Counted from the first letter of the stretch, positions 1-11,735 are shown. The stretch is 64,000 nucleotides of DNA from Malania oleifera (GCF_029873635.1 NC_080428.1:67885601-67949600); one strand, 5' to 3'. Notes: a model not told the origin generated them from the sequence alone. Numbers and translations: made by a program.

Positions 1-3000
1 TCCTTCTGTAATGTTAGAGGACTGCTTAGTGGTAATTCAAGGGAAGTTGCTACCGGCGAATCTTGTGGTATATAACATGTCGGGGTTTGTGTTATATTGG
101 GGATGGATTGGTTGTTCTCTAGTTATGCTGTGATTGACTGTCGTAGGAAGGTGGTAGTGTTCAGACCTCTTGGGAGTAGGAGTACGAGTTTGCAGGTTCT
201 TGTGTGCATTCGACACCACAGGTTCTATCGGCATTACAGGTGAGGAGGTTACTTTTGGATGGATGTCAGGGGTACCTAACTTGCGTAAGGGAACCGTCGT
301 GGGATAAGTTGAGGCTCAAGGATATTTGGGTAGTCAGCGAGTCCCCAGATGTGTTTCCAGATGATTTACCCAGTTTACCTCCAAATTGTGAGGTGGAGTT
401 CGCAATAGAGTTGCTGCCTGGAAAGACACTAATCTCTAAAGCTCCATACCGAATGGCTCTAGAGGAACTTCGGGAGTTGAAGGAGCAGTTGCAGGAATTA
501 CTGGACATAGATTTCATTCGACCGAGTGTTTCGCCTTGGGGAGCTCCAATATTGTTTGTGAAGAAGAAGGATAGGTCGATGTGCATGTGCATTGATTACC
601 GTGAGATCAATAAGGTGACGGTGAAGAATCACTATCCTTTGCTTTGTATTGATGATCTCTTTGACCAGCTGCAGGGTACACAGGTTTTTTCAAAGATTGA
701 CCTACGGTTAGGGTATCATCAGGTGAGGGTTAGATTTGGAGATGTAGCGAAGACTGCTTTCCGTACCAGATATGGCCACTAGGAATTCTTAGTCATGCCT
801 TTTGGGTTGACGAATGCTCTGGCAGTATTTATGGATCTTATGAACGGGGTTTTCCATAAGTACCTGGACCGGTTCGTAGTGGCATTCATTGACAATATTC
901 TGGTATACTTGAGGAGTACGAAAGAGCATGAGGACCATCTGAGGTTAGTATTACAGATTCTGCGAGAGAAGAAGTTGTATGCTAAACTGAAGAAGTGTGT
1001 ATTCTGGTTGAATCTGGTTGCATTCTTAGGCCATGAGGTGACTGGTGACGGTATATCAGTTGATCCTAGTAAGATCAAAGTTGTGGTTGACTGGGTGAGG
1101 CCGAAGAATGTGCAGGAGGTTCAGAGTTTTTTGGGACTAGCGGGTTATTATTGTCGATTCGTGGAAGGTTTCTCAAAACTTTCTGAGCCTCTAACTTGAT
1201 TGACCAGGAAGGAAGTGAAGTTTGAGTGGACCAATAATTGTGAGTAGTGTTTTCAGGAGTTGAAGCACCGGTTGGTTACTACTTCGATTTTGACCATTTC
1301 TTCAGGGGATGGCGGGTTTGTGATTTATAGCGATGTGACTCTGAAGGGTTTAGGATGTGTGCTTATGCAGCAGGGTAAGGTAATAGCATATGCTTCTCGA
1401 CAATTGAAAGAATACGATAAGAATTACCCTACGCATGATTTGGAGTTGGCTGCTGTGGTATATGCACTGAAGATCTAGCGACACTATCTATATGGTGTGC
1501 AATGCGAGATTTTCACTGACCATAAAAGCCTCAGGTACTTTTTCACGCAGAAGGAAATAAACATGAAGCAGAGATGGTGGCTTGAATTGATTAAGGACTA
1601 CGATTGCACCATCAGTTATCACCCGAGAAAAGCTAATGTGGTAGCCGATGCGTTGAGTCGGAACATGCTACAGTATCTGCAGACGTAGCTCAGCATCACA
1701 TCAGATGGGATCTGGAGAGCTCGGGTATAGAGTTGGTGCGTGGTGATCATCAGGTTTTCCTTACTAGTTTGGTGGTCCAACAGACTTTGTTTGAGCGTAT
1801 AAAGGCCGCGCAAGCTAGTGATGCGGGGTTGGTGGAGGTTATGGAAAAGGTACAGCAGGGATTGGCTACGGAGTTCAACATCTCTGAGGAAGGTGTGTTG
1901 AGGTTTGGGACCAGACTATGTGTTCTGAACAACGATGGGATCAGAAGGACGATTCTGGAGGAGGCGCATCGTTCGTTGTATACGGTACATTCGGGTAGTA
2001 TGAAGATGTATCAAGATTTGCGCGAGACCTTTTGGTGGAGTGGTATAAAGAGGCAGATTACTTAGTTCGTGGAGTAATGTCTGACGTGTTAACAGATGAA
2101 AGCGGAACATCAGAGACCGATAGGGCCATTACAGCCCTTAGCTATTCCAGAGTGGAAATGGGAGCATATTTCCATGGACTTTATGATCAGGTTGCCACCT
2201 GCACTCCACGGGTAGAATGCTATTTAGGTGATCATGGACAGGTTGACGAAATCTACTCATTTCATAACGATGAAGGTTAGCTACTCTTTGAGTTGGCTAG
2301 TAGACATGTATGTTCATGAGATAGTTAGAATGCATGGAGTACCGGTGTCCATTATATTAGATCGAGACCCAAGGCTTACTTCTCGATTCTAGTCGAGCTA
2401 GCAGAAGGCACTGGGGATGAGGCTTATTTTTAGTACAACGTTCCACCCCTAAACTGATGGACAGTCGGAGAGGATGATACAAATCTTGGAAGATATGTTG
2501 GGAGCTTATGTGTTTGACTTCGGTGGTAGCTGGATATAGTTTATGCCACTAGTAGAGTTCGCTTATAATAATAGCTTCCAGGCTAGTATCGGGATGGCAC
2601 CGTTTGACGCTCTGTATGGTCGAAGGTGTCGATCTCCTCTGTGTTGGAGTAAGGTTGGTGAACGTTAGGTGTTAGGACCTGAACTTGTGCAGCAGGCATC
2701 TGAGAAGGTAGGATTGATCCGAGAAAAGATTAAATTAGCTCAGAGTTGGCAAAAGAGTAACGCAGATGTTCGCCGCTGTGAGTTGGAGTTTGAGGTGGGG
2801 GGTAAGGTATTTCTGAGGATCGCTCTGATGAAAGGGGTGATGAGATTTGAAAAGAAGGGTAAGCTGAGCCCGAGGTACATCAGACCATTTGAGGTTCTTA
2901 AGCGAGTGGGTCTGGTAGCCTATAGGATTGCACTACCCCCATCACTCTCGAGGGTCCACGATGTGTTTCACGTATCCATGTTGAGGAGGTACGTGTTGGA

Positions 3001-3211
3001 TCCTTCACATGTTATTAGCTACGAGGATGTGGAGATTGAGGATACTTTAGCGTATGAGGAGATACCTGTTCAGATTCTGGACCATAAAATTCAGAAGCTA
3101 TGTACCAAGGATATATCTTTGGTGAAGGTATTGTGGCAGAATCCTGAGGTTGAGGAAGCCTCTTGGGAATTGGAAGTAGAAATACGCCGAAAGTATCCAC
3201 ATTGGTTCTGA
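1..3211 (+). pseudogene. pol: Broken Ty3 pol (protease to chromodomain)
   Basis: The first 200 bases encode the C-terminal half of a retropepsin (a degenerate G-M-D-W-like block near 100-130). RT runs from about 204 to 1250, with GYHQVRV and MPFGLTNA motifs. The catalytic dyad reads FIDN instead of FIDD near 888. RNase H (1260-1690) keeps DHKSL and ADALSR. Integrase follows (about 1733-2700, with an H-C-C zinc-finger remnant), then [14 protein letters not shown] and a chromodomain-like tail ending at a natural TGA (3209-3211). In-frame stops lie at 780, 1197, 1245 and 1476 in the first frame. A frameshift lies between about 1680 and 1733. More stops follow at 2063, 2075 and 2090 and near 2389-2540. 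Most look like TGG to TAG/TGA or CAG to TAG transitions. It cannot encode a working polyprotein. Confidence 0.9.
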
Positions 3212-3463
3212 GTTATGTACATTATCTTACTTTGTATTGGAATAGGTGGTTGGTCTTGGGGAGTGTGTATATTTGTGAACTCCTAGGACAGTTTATGTTT
3301 GTAATCACGGTGTTCCTCTGCTATAAGTGAGGGTATGTATATATTGTGATGGGGCTACGTTGTAATAATCACTAGTTTCGTTCTAAAGTTGCGAGTTTGT
3401 GTTTGAGTTTATGAATGAGAGATAGCATATTTCGAGGACAAAATTTTTGTAAGGAGGGGAGGT
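3212..3463 (+). other. A1 3' UTR and polypurine tract
   Basis: Non-coding tail between the pol stop and the LTR. It holds the conserved block at 3298-3333 (GTAATCACGGTGTTCCTC then ATAAGTGAGGG), which also occurs in the other Ty3 elements and in the LINEs here. The sequence TTTCGAGGACAAAATTTTT precedes the PPT AAGGAGGGGAGG at 3451-3462, which would prime plus-strand synthesis right before the LTR. Confidence 0.8.
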
Positions 3464-5269
3464 TGTAAGAACCCGAACCGTGACAGGTGGGTTTAATTAA
3501 TTAAGAGAGGGGAGAGATGGTAATTAAACAGGCTTCGTCGACGAAGGCCTTACATTTCTCGTCGACGAAGTTCAGAGGCTCGTCGACGAGGAGAAGTCGA
3601 GGGGTTTCGAAAATCAGAAATCCCAGGCTCATTGATGAGGCCATCATTTCGTCGATGAAATATCTATATGACCTCATCGACGAGGACGCCATTCGTCGAC
3701 GAGGACGGCTGAGTGAGAGGTAGTATAAATAGATATTTTCATTACTTCTCAAGTAAGAAATCTCATTTTCTCTCTCTATCTCTCTAGAAACTCAACCTAC
3801 TCTCCATCTCTCTACATTTCTTCGCTATTTGTCGCGAGAATCGTTGATCCGAAGTTACCACAAGAATCGTGGAAGGATTCTATACAATATCTACAGATCG
3901 GATCCTCATTTCGAGTATTTTCGGGTTTTAGCCCAAAATCGAGGTAAGACTTGATTTTCATTTCTGTTCTAGTAGTTTTGTAGAGAATGGAGTCGTGAAT
4001 ATATTTTGTACTATGGGTTGTAGGTTTTGGAACTTGGTTCGCTATTTAGGGGTCTTGGAGTTTGAGATTTACTGTTTGGGGAAAGGTAAGGGGATTCAGT
4101 TTATATCAGTTATTTTTGAAATCGAACTCGGTAGAACTGTGGTTCGCAGTCCTGTGTGTTTTGGTTACTCATTTGGGGGAATCTAATGGGTAAAACTATG
4201 AGTTTTTTTTTCATGATTACAGTTTTGGGAAAAAGGGGGTATTGGGTTGCATCCCTGGTTTTTTTGAAAAAATCGTATGTATATGATGATTTATACTATG
4301 TAATAGGGATGACCGTGCCCTGACTTTATTTAAACTGTATATGTTTGGAAAACCATGATTTTAGATTACCAAATGGGTGTGGTATGTTTGGTTATATGAG
4401 CATGCATAGTTGTGTTTTGTGGAATGCAATTGGAATTGGGTTCTAAGTTGTTCTAGGTACTAAGAGTGTTTGGCTCTATGTCCGTGGGCGCATGAAATTG
4501 CTAGGTCATGTTTGGCAAGAGTGTCCGGCTCTATATCCGAGGGCGTGAGCCTTACCGACTGATCATCAGAGGGTGTGGATCCACCAGTTTGTGCCGGTAC
4601 GATGCCATGGGAGCCTGGGGTTCACCATGTGCCGGTGACGCCGTGTACTGTGGGTTGGCCGGGCCGACGTCAGGTATTGTGGGCCGGCTTCGGGCCGAAG
4701 GGTGTGACGATACCGGGTTGTTTGATTATGTGTGTGTGTGCTTGTGTGCACTGTGTTGAAACTAGTATTGGAACCTGCATTTAACTGTGTTTGTTTTGCT
4801 GTCATGATAACACTCGAATGCCACACACCGATATAACCTATATTCTTCCTTATTGAGAGGTGTCTCAACCCTGTTGTACGTACATATTTTCAGGTCTTTC
4901 GGGTAATCGGAGCTAGATTCTTGGTGTAGGGGCGTAGTGGTCGATATACCGCGGATAGCGCTTGGGTAAGTGCTAGGACTATATCGAGTTGTCTTTTGTG
5001 GTTTTGGGTTGACACCCGGGTTTTGAATTGTGTATTATGGAGCTCTGACTCCTTTGTATAGACTCTGGTATGGTACCATGTATGTATAGAATGACCTTTT
5101 TTTGCCACATATATTCTGTTGTTTATGGATATGTATAGGGTGCCTTGGAACCCCATGGGGTTGGACCCTCATTTATTGTTCTGTATCTTTGGATGATTTG
5201 TTGGATACAGGGACAAGTTAGATTACATTTTTCTGCCCTGGGTCCCATTTCCGGGGTTGGGGCGTGACA
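3464..5269 (+). repeat. A1 3' LTR (group 1, about 1.8 kb)
   Basis: It starts TGTAAGAACC after the PPT and ends GCGTGACA at 5269, so it has TG...CA termini. It contains palindromic TCGTCGACGA copies, a TATA box and a CT-rich stretch. A GAGGTAAGAC splice-donor-like site follows at 3941-3950. A near-duplicate pair of about 50 bp lies around 4466-4555 (CTCTATGTCCGTGGGCG / CTCTATATCCGAGGGCG). A TTATTGAGAGGTGTCTCAACC block lies near the end. The reverse complement at 45812-47651 is the same family. Confidence 0.9.
3533..3731 (+). promoter_or_regulatory. Palindrome cluster and TATA box of the A1 LTR
   Basis: About seven exact or near copies of the self-complementary TTCGTCGACGAA / CTCGTCGACGAG occur between 3533 and 3715. 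They end just before TATAAATA at 3724-3731. The position fits the U3 end of an LTR promoter. A regulatory role for the palindromes is inferred. The same arrangement recurs in the other LTRs (for example TATAAATA at 10295, 53361 and 60364 on +, and near 26409 on -). Confidence 0.6.
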
Positions 5270-7818
5270 ACGGGTGTATTCTAAGATTGATCTCACATCA
5301 GACTACCATCAAGTAAAGGTAAAGGCAGAAGATGTATCGAAGACGACCTTCAGGACCAGGTATAGACATTACGAGTTTCTTGTTATGTCGTTTGGTCTGA
5401 CGAATGCTCCTGCAATATTTATGGATTTGATGAATAGGATCTTCCATCCATATTTAGACCAGTTTGTTGTTGTTTTTATTGATGATGTATTGGTCTATTT
5501 GAGGAGCTGTGAGGAACATAAGATATATTTGAGGCAAGTTTTGCAGACGCTCAGGGAAAAGAAGCTGTATGCCAAGTTTTGTAAATGTGAATTCTGGCTC
5601 GAAAAGCTTGTGTTTTTAGGGCACATCATATCAGGGGATGGAATTTCTGTGGATCCTAGTAAGATTGATGCGATAGTGAATTGGGCTAGACCGGGGAACG
5701 TTCAGGAGATCAGAAGTTTCTTGGAGTTAGCTGATTATTACCGTCTTTTTGTCAAGGGATTCTCAGCGTTATTAGGGCCTCTAATATGATTGACTAGGAA
5801 GAACGTCAGATTTGAATGGGGCGATAGTTGTGAGTAGAGTTTTCAGGAATTGAAACAAAGGCTAGTAACAGCACCAGTGCTGGTCATCCCGTCAGGGGAT
5901 GAAGATTATGTTATTTATAGTGATGTGCCCTTGAAAGGACTTGACTGTGTATTGATGCAGCATGGCAAGGTAGTAGCATATGCTTCTAGGCAGCTAAAAG
6001 AGTATAAGAAGAACTACCCTACCCATGATCTTGAATTAGCTTCAGTGGTACATGCATTGAAGATTTGGAGGCATTATCTGTATGGCGAGCGATGTGAAAT
6101 TTTCTTTGACCATAAAAGTTTAAAGTACTTCTTCACTCAGAAGGAATTAAATATGAGACAAAGAAGGTGGTTGGAGCTAATTAAAGATTCTGATTGCACT
6201 ATCAGTTACCACTCAGGAAAAGCAAACGTGGTAGCCGATGCACTAAGCAGGAAATCTGTGGGATCAGCGTTGGCAGCTATAGAGATTCAGTATCTGATTA
6301 TAATGGATTTGGAGAGACTCGACATAGAATTAGTCGAGAGTGACCCTTAAGCATGTATTGCTAGTCTAGTGGTGCAACCTACTCTACAGGAAAAGATTAA
6401 AGCTGCACAGAAGGAAGATCCAGAATTAGCAGAGGTGATGGTCAGAGTACAGACTAGTCAGGGAGAGGAATTCTGCTTTACAGATGATGGAGCCCTGCGG
6501 TTCCATTCTAGATTGTGTGTTCTTGTTGATGCTGATATCAAGAAGACCATTTTAGAGGAGGCTCACAGATCTTTGTACACAGTTCACCCCGGCAGTACGT
6601 ACGAAAATGTATAGGGATCTGCGAGAGTTTTATTGGTGGAGCGATATGAAGAAAGAGATCGCTGAATATGTAGCACAATGTTTGACATGCCAACAGGTAA
6701 AAGCTGAGCACCAGAGGCCGGTAGGTCAGTTGTAGCCGCTATTTATCTCACAGTGGAAGTGAGATCATATATCCATGGATTTCATTTCAGGGCTACCATC
6801 GGCATTGTGTGGCTAGAATGCAATTTGGGTGATTGTAGATCGGTTGACTAAGACCGCCCATTTCCCACCTATCAAGATCAGCTATTCCCTTAACCGTTTA
6901 GCAAATATTTATATTCAGGAGATAGTCTGTTCTCACGGAGTGCCAGTATCTATAGTGTCAGATCAAGACTCGCGTTTCACGTCACATTTTTGGAGAAGTT
7001 TACAGGAAGCCCTAGGGCCTCAGTTATCTTTTAGCACGACATTCCATCCCTAGTAAGACAGGCAGATTGAAAGGATGATACAGATATTAGAATATATGCT
7101 TCGAGCATGCCTGCTGGACTTTGGGGGTAGTTGGATTTAGTTCATGCCGTTGGTAAAGTTTGCGTATAATAACAGTTATTAGGCCAGCATTGGTATGACA
7201 CGGTTTGAGGCACTGTACGGGAGGAGATGTCATTCTCCTTTATATTGGGACGAGATGGGTAAGCGGCGAGTTGTGGGACCAGAGTTAGTGCAACAAGCGT
7301 ACGATAAGGTTTGGCTCATCAGAGATAGAATCAGTGCAGCTTAGAGCTGACAAAAGAGTTATGTCGATAATTGCCACAGGAAAATTGGAATTTGATATTG
7401 GTGACCATGTATTTTTGAAAATAGGTCCATTAAAAGGAGTTATGAGATTTGGAAGGAATGGTAAACTTGGCCCTAGGTTCATCGGTCTGTTTGAGATTCT
7501 ATAGAAAGTGGGGTCGATTGCCTACAAGCTTTACCTCCTGTATTGTCCAGGATACACGATGTATTTCACGTTTCCATATTGAGGAAATACGTCACAGACC
7601 CTTCTCATGTAATCAGTTATGGTGAACTAGAGTTTAGTGATTCACTAGTTTATGAGGAGGTACCAGTACAGATTCTGGATATAAGAGAACAAGAATTGCA
7701 TAATAAGAAGATTCCTTTGGTAAAGGTTTTGTGGAGAAATCATGCAATAGAAGAGGCTTCTTGAGAGCTCAAGGAACATATAAGATGGAAATACAAGCAA
7801 TTATTCCAAGAAGTTTAA
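5270..7818 (+). pseudogene. pol: Broken Ty3 pol (RT palm to chromodomain)
   Basis: It begins in RT at TRVYSKIDL (TSD/insertion point of A1). It continues through [17 protein letters not shown] and an intact FIDDVLVY catalytic dyad (about 5470-5500). RNase H (5850-6290) keeps [14 protein letters not shown] and ADALSRKS. Integrase has a [12 protein letters not shown] zinc finger near 6680 and a TDG-type core broken by TAG/TAA near 7050. [14 protein letters not shown] and a chromodomain-like LVKVLWRNH block lead to LFQEV and TAA at 7816-7818. Stops include 5787 (TGA), about 5836 (TAG), 6348 and several in integrase. Frameshifts occur around 6590 and 7380-7540. Confidence 0.9.
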
Positions 7819-7932
7819 TTATAACCGGGTAAAGTTTAGATAGTTATGCAATGTCTCTTTTGCAGGTACTTGTAGTAACTTAGTTAATAAGTAATATTTT
7901 AGTTGTGGGGGAATTTTATTTTATATATGTAA

Positions 7933-8748
7933 TGTAACGACCCAGAAAATATTGATATTCAAATATAAGAGAGAGAAAAATAGATACAGAAACAGAAGGA
8001 GGCCGTAGACTTCGTTGACGAATACAGGGTCTCGTCAACGAAATCCCCTGTTTATATATACGGAATCTAGGGAAAATTTTCATTTTTACGAAATCTCTCT
8101 CTCTCCTCTCTCTTTCTCTCCCTACGACTTTCTCTCCCTTCTCTCTTCGTTTCCAGCCCCACCAGTTGCCGGGTTGACAATCCGAAGCTACCACGACGCT
8201 CTTAATGGAATTCCCTACAAGTTTGTTAAAGCGGATCGTCGAGAAAACGAAGTTGGATTTCATCCCAAATTTTGGGTAAGGTCTTTTATTGAGTTTTTGG
8301 TCTTATGGTAGTTATAAGAAATGATGTAGGTGGAAAAATAATAATATTTTGTTCTGGGATATTGTGTTTTCAGGAGGTTGATCTAGAAATCCTGCGGGTA
8401 TAGAGCCAGATTTTTATAGAGGCTTTTCAAAGTTAAGGTAAGAGAAATATGTTATGCTAGGAGTTTTAATAGAGTTAATAGAGATTTTATAAGCATATTT
8501 TTATGTCAGTCTATTATACAGTTTTTATAGAAAATGAGCATAAATGTTTGTGTGGCTTAAGTAGACTTTCATGTGAAGAATGAATTTATACAGTTGTTAT
8601 GAAACATCATACTATACTAAATACAAAGATATAGATAGTATATACATTTGATATGGTTTTCCAGCATATGAGATTATACAGAGATAAATTTATATTTGCA
8701 AAGAAATGTACATGCATATACAGTTTTTATATGAGTAGTTCAGGAAAC

Positions 8749-8797
<49 letters not shown>

Positions 8798-9885
8798 AAT
8801 ACATGTATACAGTATTATTCAGATCAATATTTATACCATAGCTTTATACAGAATTTGTTATGTCATGTTTCCCATTACCGTAATATATAGACAGAAATAC
8901 AGAGGTAGCATCAAGATGCTACAGATGCAGTATACAGTTTTACAATATATATATATATTGTACATAAAGACAGCGTTACGGTAATTTTAGAAACATGATG
9001 GAAACAGTAAAAGAGTATATATGTATATAGTAACAGATCCCTGAGGAAAGATACACAGACAGATACAGATTACAGAGCACGGTACCGTTGCTAGATACAG
9101 ATAGAGTGCAACCACATATCTCAGATAGTATGTGGGTACCGTCAGCCATGCTTGGAGAGTATGCAGCTCCCCAGTACACTGGGTTGAGGGGACCGGTTTG
9201 ACGAGGTAGTAGTCAGTCCCGAGCTTAGGAAAGGATGCAGTTTGGCCGGGCTGAGGTAGTGTAAAGTATGATGACCTATCTGGAGGGCCAACCAGATAAA
9301 GTCCCACCTACGGGCCGCACAACCCTGTCATGAGAGGTCAAATCATGACGTACAGAGTCCTAGGGATAAAAGCACAGTGATATATATGTTTATAGTTTTA
9401 CAGTATAGTATGATATTATCAGTATGAAAGGTAGAAAATACAGATGATACAGTGTATTTTAAATTGAGAAAGATAGATATGCTTGAAAGTTATGTTTTAC
9501 AGGTTGTTGTACTACAGTTCAGTTGCTATATTTTAAAGCACTTGTAACTTAGTTGCCACACACTAGTAATAGCATATTTCCATTTACTGAGCGTCAACTC
9601 ACCCCATCATTTTACCATTTTTCAGGTGAGCCAGCTAGGCGAGTAGATCAGGCTCGCGGATAGAGTGTAGCTCTGATCACCCTGGTTATAGGGTGAGTTT
9701 TTGTTAGAATAGTGTATGTTTTTGGATAGATGACACTGGAGGGACATTTTGTAGGGTCTGTATATATTCTGGATTCTGGTATTGTATAGTCTATATATAA
9801 ATGATTTTATGATTTCTGTTTCCGCTGCGTAGGAATGTTTATTGTATATTTAAAAAAAAATAATAAGAATTTTGAGGTCGTTACA
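7933..9885 (+). mobile_element. Solo LTR (group 2) in the B1 3' UTR
   Basis: A 1953-bp LTR from TGTAACGACC to GGTCGTTACA, flanked by a perfect 5-bp duplication TGTAA (7928-7932 and 9886-9890). Removing it rejoins the B1 3' UTR. There is no internal region, so it is a solo LTR left by LTR-LTR recombination. Inside are TCGTCAACGA-type motifs, a donor-like GGGTAAGG near 8274 with an acceptor-like TTTTCAG near 8370, a (TA)n run at 8750-8795, the conserved CCCACCTACGGGCCGCACAA block near 9303, and a CACACACTAGTAATAGCATA block near 9557. Confidence 0.92.
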
Positions 9886-10037
9886 TGTAATCTCCCAGAA
9901 CTTGGGAATGTTTTAATGGTATTCTTCCACAATAAGTGAGGGTAAGTAATAAAATAAGTAGACCGTTTATTTTTAAAGGGATGATTAATCATATGAATAG
10001 TAAATTTTGAGAACGAAATTTTATAAGGATGGGAGAA
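9886..10037 (+). other. B1 3' UTR remainder and polypurine tract
   Basis: It continues the B1 tail after the solo LTR. The shared block is present in diverged form at 9911-9942 (ATGGTATTCTTCC then ATAAGTGAGGG), followed by GTAATAAAATAAGTAGACC. The PPT is AAGGATGGGAGA at 10025-10036. Confidence 0.75.
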
Positions 10038-11076
10038 TATAGAGACTCGAATTATCGTAATTTAATAACAGAAGGAGGAAATAAAAGTAAATAGGGTCTC
10101 GTCGACGAATACAGGGGATTCGTTGACGAGAGCACATGAGGGACTCGTCGACGGGGACATGTCTTATCGACGAGAAGATACCGAGGGGATATATCATAAT
10201 TCTAAATTTCATCGACGAGGAGTGAGCATTCATTGACGAATTTCCTTCTTGACCTCGTCGATGAAGTGACGTGGCTCGTCTACGAAGGCCAGTGTATAAA
10301 TAGGCCTAAACTTCATTTTTTTGGTCAAATTCACGCACAAAATCCCTCTCTTTCTCTCTCTCTCTAGTTTGTCCCTCCTTCCTTCTCTCTAAGATTTCGG
10401 GCCGGATTCTTGTCGGTTCGATGATCTGAAACCACCACGACACTCGTGGGGAAGTTCTCTACAAATTTGTTGGAGTGGATTGTCGGTGGGGCTACCTTGA
10501 AATTCATCCCAAATTCAAGATAAGCTTTTTATTCGGAATTTGGTTTTTCCATAGTTATAGGAAATGTTGTACATGGAGAAATACTGAAGTTTAGTTATGA
10601 GAGATGTTGTTTTTAGGGTGTTGAACGGGAAACCTTGCGGGTGTAGGACTAAAATTTTATAGGGGCTTTTTCAGTTGTCAAGTAAGGGAATAAACTGAAA
10701 CAGTAATTTTTCATGAAAATTATTATTAAATTATTAGCAGATTTATGTTCAAAAAGCATGTATAATATTTGAGTATTTTTTAGAAAATGCATATTTGGGA
10801 AAATACTGTTGTTACACTGGAATGTATGTTTTTAGTATAAAATGCCAAAAAATATGATTTCAGAATAGAATGTATGACTTTATTTAGTAATGTGTGGCAT
10901 GAATATTATTTTATGCAAATTGTATTATGTTAATACAATTTTACAAATAAAGTATGTTTCAGTGATTTTCAGAAATTACAAAATAATGCAGTACATTATG
11001 ATTTTAGAATACTTGAAAAATGAAATATTTCTTCAGATCAATATGTATGAAATGTTCGGCGCAATGCCGTGATTGA
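10038..11076 (+). repeat. B1 3' LTR, truncated (group 3)
   Basis: It starts TATAGAGACTCG after the PPT (TG changed to TA). A TAACAGAAGGAGGAAATA segment is shared with the D LTR. About six CGTCGACGA-type motifs lie between 10090 and 10280, and TATAAATA is at 10295-10302. It stops matching the group at about 11057-11080, within the first TTCGGCGCAATGCCGT repeat unit. Roughly the last half of an LTR of about 2.2 kb is missing. Confidence 0.75.
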
Positions 11077-11735
11077 TAGCCGGCGCAAGTGCATGCCCCA
11101 AACCCAACCCGGAACAAATAAACCCCCAGTACAGATGCACCACGTGTTAGTCCCACACATCAAACTCAATTTTAATATAGGGTAATAGAGATAGATGTTG
11201 TTGGTAGGACTCTCTTTGATCAGAAGGCTGCCTTACCAATTTATTCCAAATTTTCTAACCCAGCTTTAAATCCAACTTGCTAAGGTCCTCCTCAAGATAA
11301 GGTCTCCTTGACTCATCAGCCTTTCCTTGACCCTCTTGTTATAAAATTGTGTGATTTTCTATTGCTAAGTAGCTGCCAATGTTACTGTTGGTTCTCTGGT
11401 TTCCTCTAGGATATCTAGGTTGGCCCATAAATCATCCTTGTTATTCTAAGCATAATAGGCCATTTTGTTCGGGGGCACGCCATACACTTATATTAATGGG
11501 TGCAATCACCCAACTGCCAAATGGCAAGTTTTATGGCATTGTCCAATAACAGTTCCATTAGCTGTTCAATATGGTCATAGGATCACTAGAAGCTCCATTT
11601 ACCCACTTTTCAACCACACCTTCAACTCAAAGCATGAAGGGTAGTTCATTTTTTAACTTCTGCATGTTTGTCAGCTTGTTGAAAAATAAAATTGAAATAA
11701 ATACAAAAGAAAAAAATAAGAATTGAATAACACTT
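11077..11735. other. Unassigned sequence between B1 LTR and LINE 1
   Basis: I see no ORF, RNA gene or repeat structure that I recognise. It may be old host DNA or a very decayed element. TAACACTT at 11728-11735 is the left TSD of the LINE that follows. Confidence 0.4.

Larger units (their letters stand above)
1..5269 (+). mobile_element. Ty3 LTR retrotransposon A1, 3' part (Tekay-like)
   Basis: The window opens inside the protease of a plant Ty3 element. The order protease, RT, RNase H, integrase, GPY/F and chromodomain-like block, polypurine tract (PPT) and LTR is that of chromoviruses of the Tekay/Del type. The last LTR base is 5269. The next base continues the RT of another Ty3 element in mid-domain, so A1 inserted there. 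The 5' LTR and gag lie outside the window. ACGGG at 5270-5274 is the predicted right-hand copy of a 5-bp TSD. Clade assignment is inferred from domain order and the conserved 3'-UTR style, not from a phylogeny. Confidence 0.88.
5270..11076 (+). mobile_element. Ty3 retrotransposon B1, interrupted 3' part
   Basis: It resumes at the RT palm just after the A1 LTR and runs through integrase, a 3' UTR split by a solo LTR, a PPT and a truncated LTR. Its 5' half should lie left of the window beyond A1. The LTR resembles those of D and E (group 3). Like A1 it is dead from stops and frameshifts. Confidence 0.85.

Noticed and set aside
2032..2280. An 82-codon ORF starting MVEWYKEADYLV
   Set aside because: Out-of-frame shadow of the A1 integrase. 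The integrase reading lies in the neighbouring frame with stops.
8015..8311. A 98-codon ORF in the LTR at 7933, with similar Asp/Arg/Phe-rich peptides in other LTRs
   Set aside because: The recurring sequence is the conserved LTR leader. The frame is not kept between copies, so it is not coding.
11077..11735. A host exon or RNA gene in the gap between B1 and LINE 1
   Set aside because: No long frame, splice-site pair with coding potential, or tRNA/snoRNA-like pattern could be seen.
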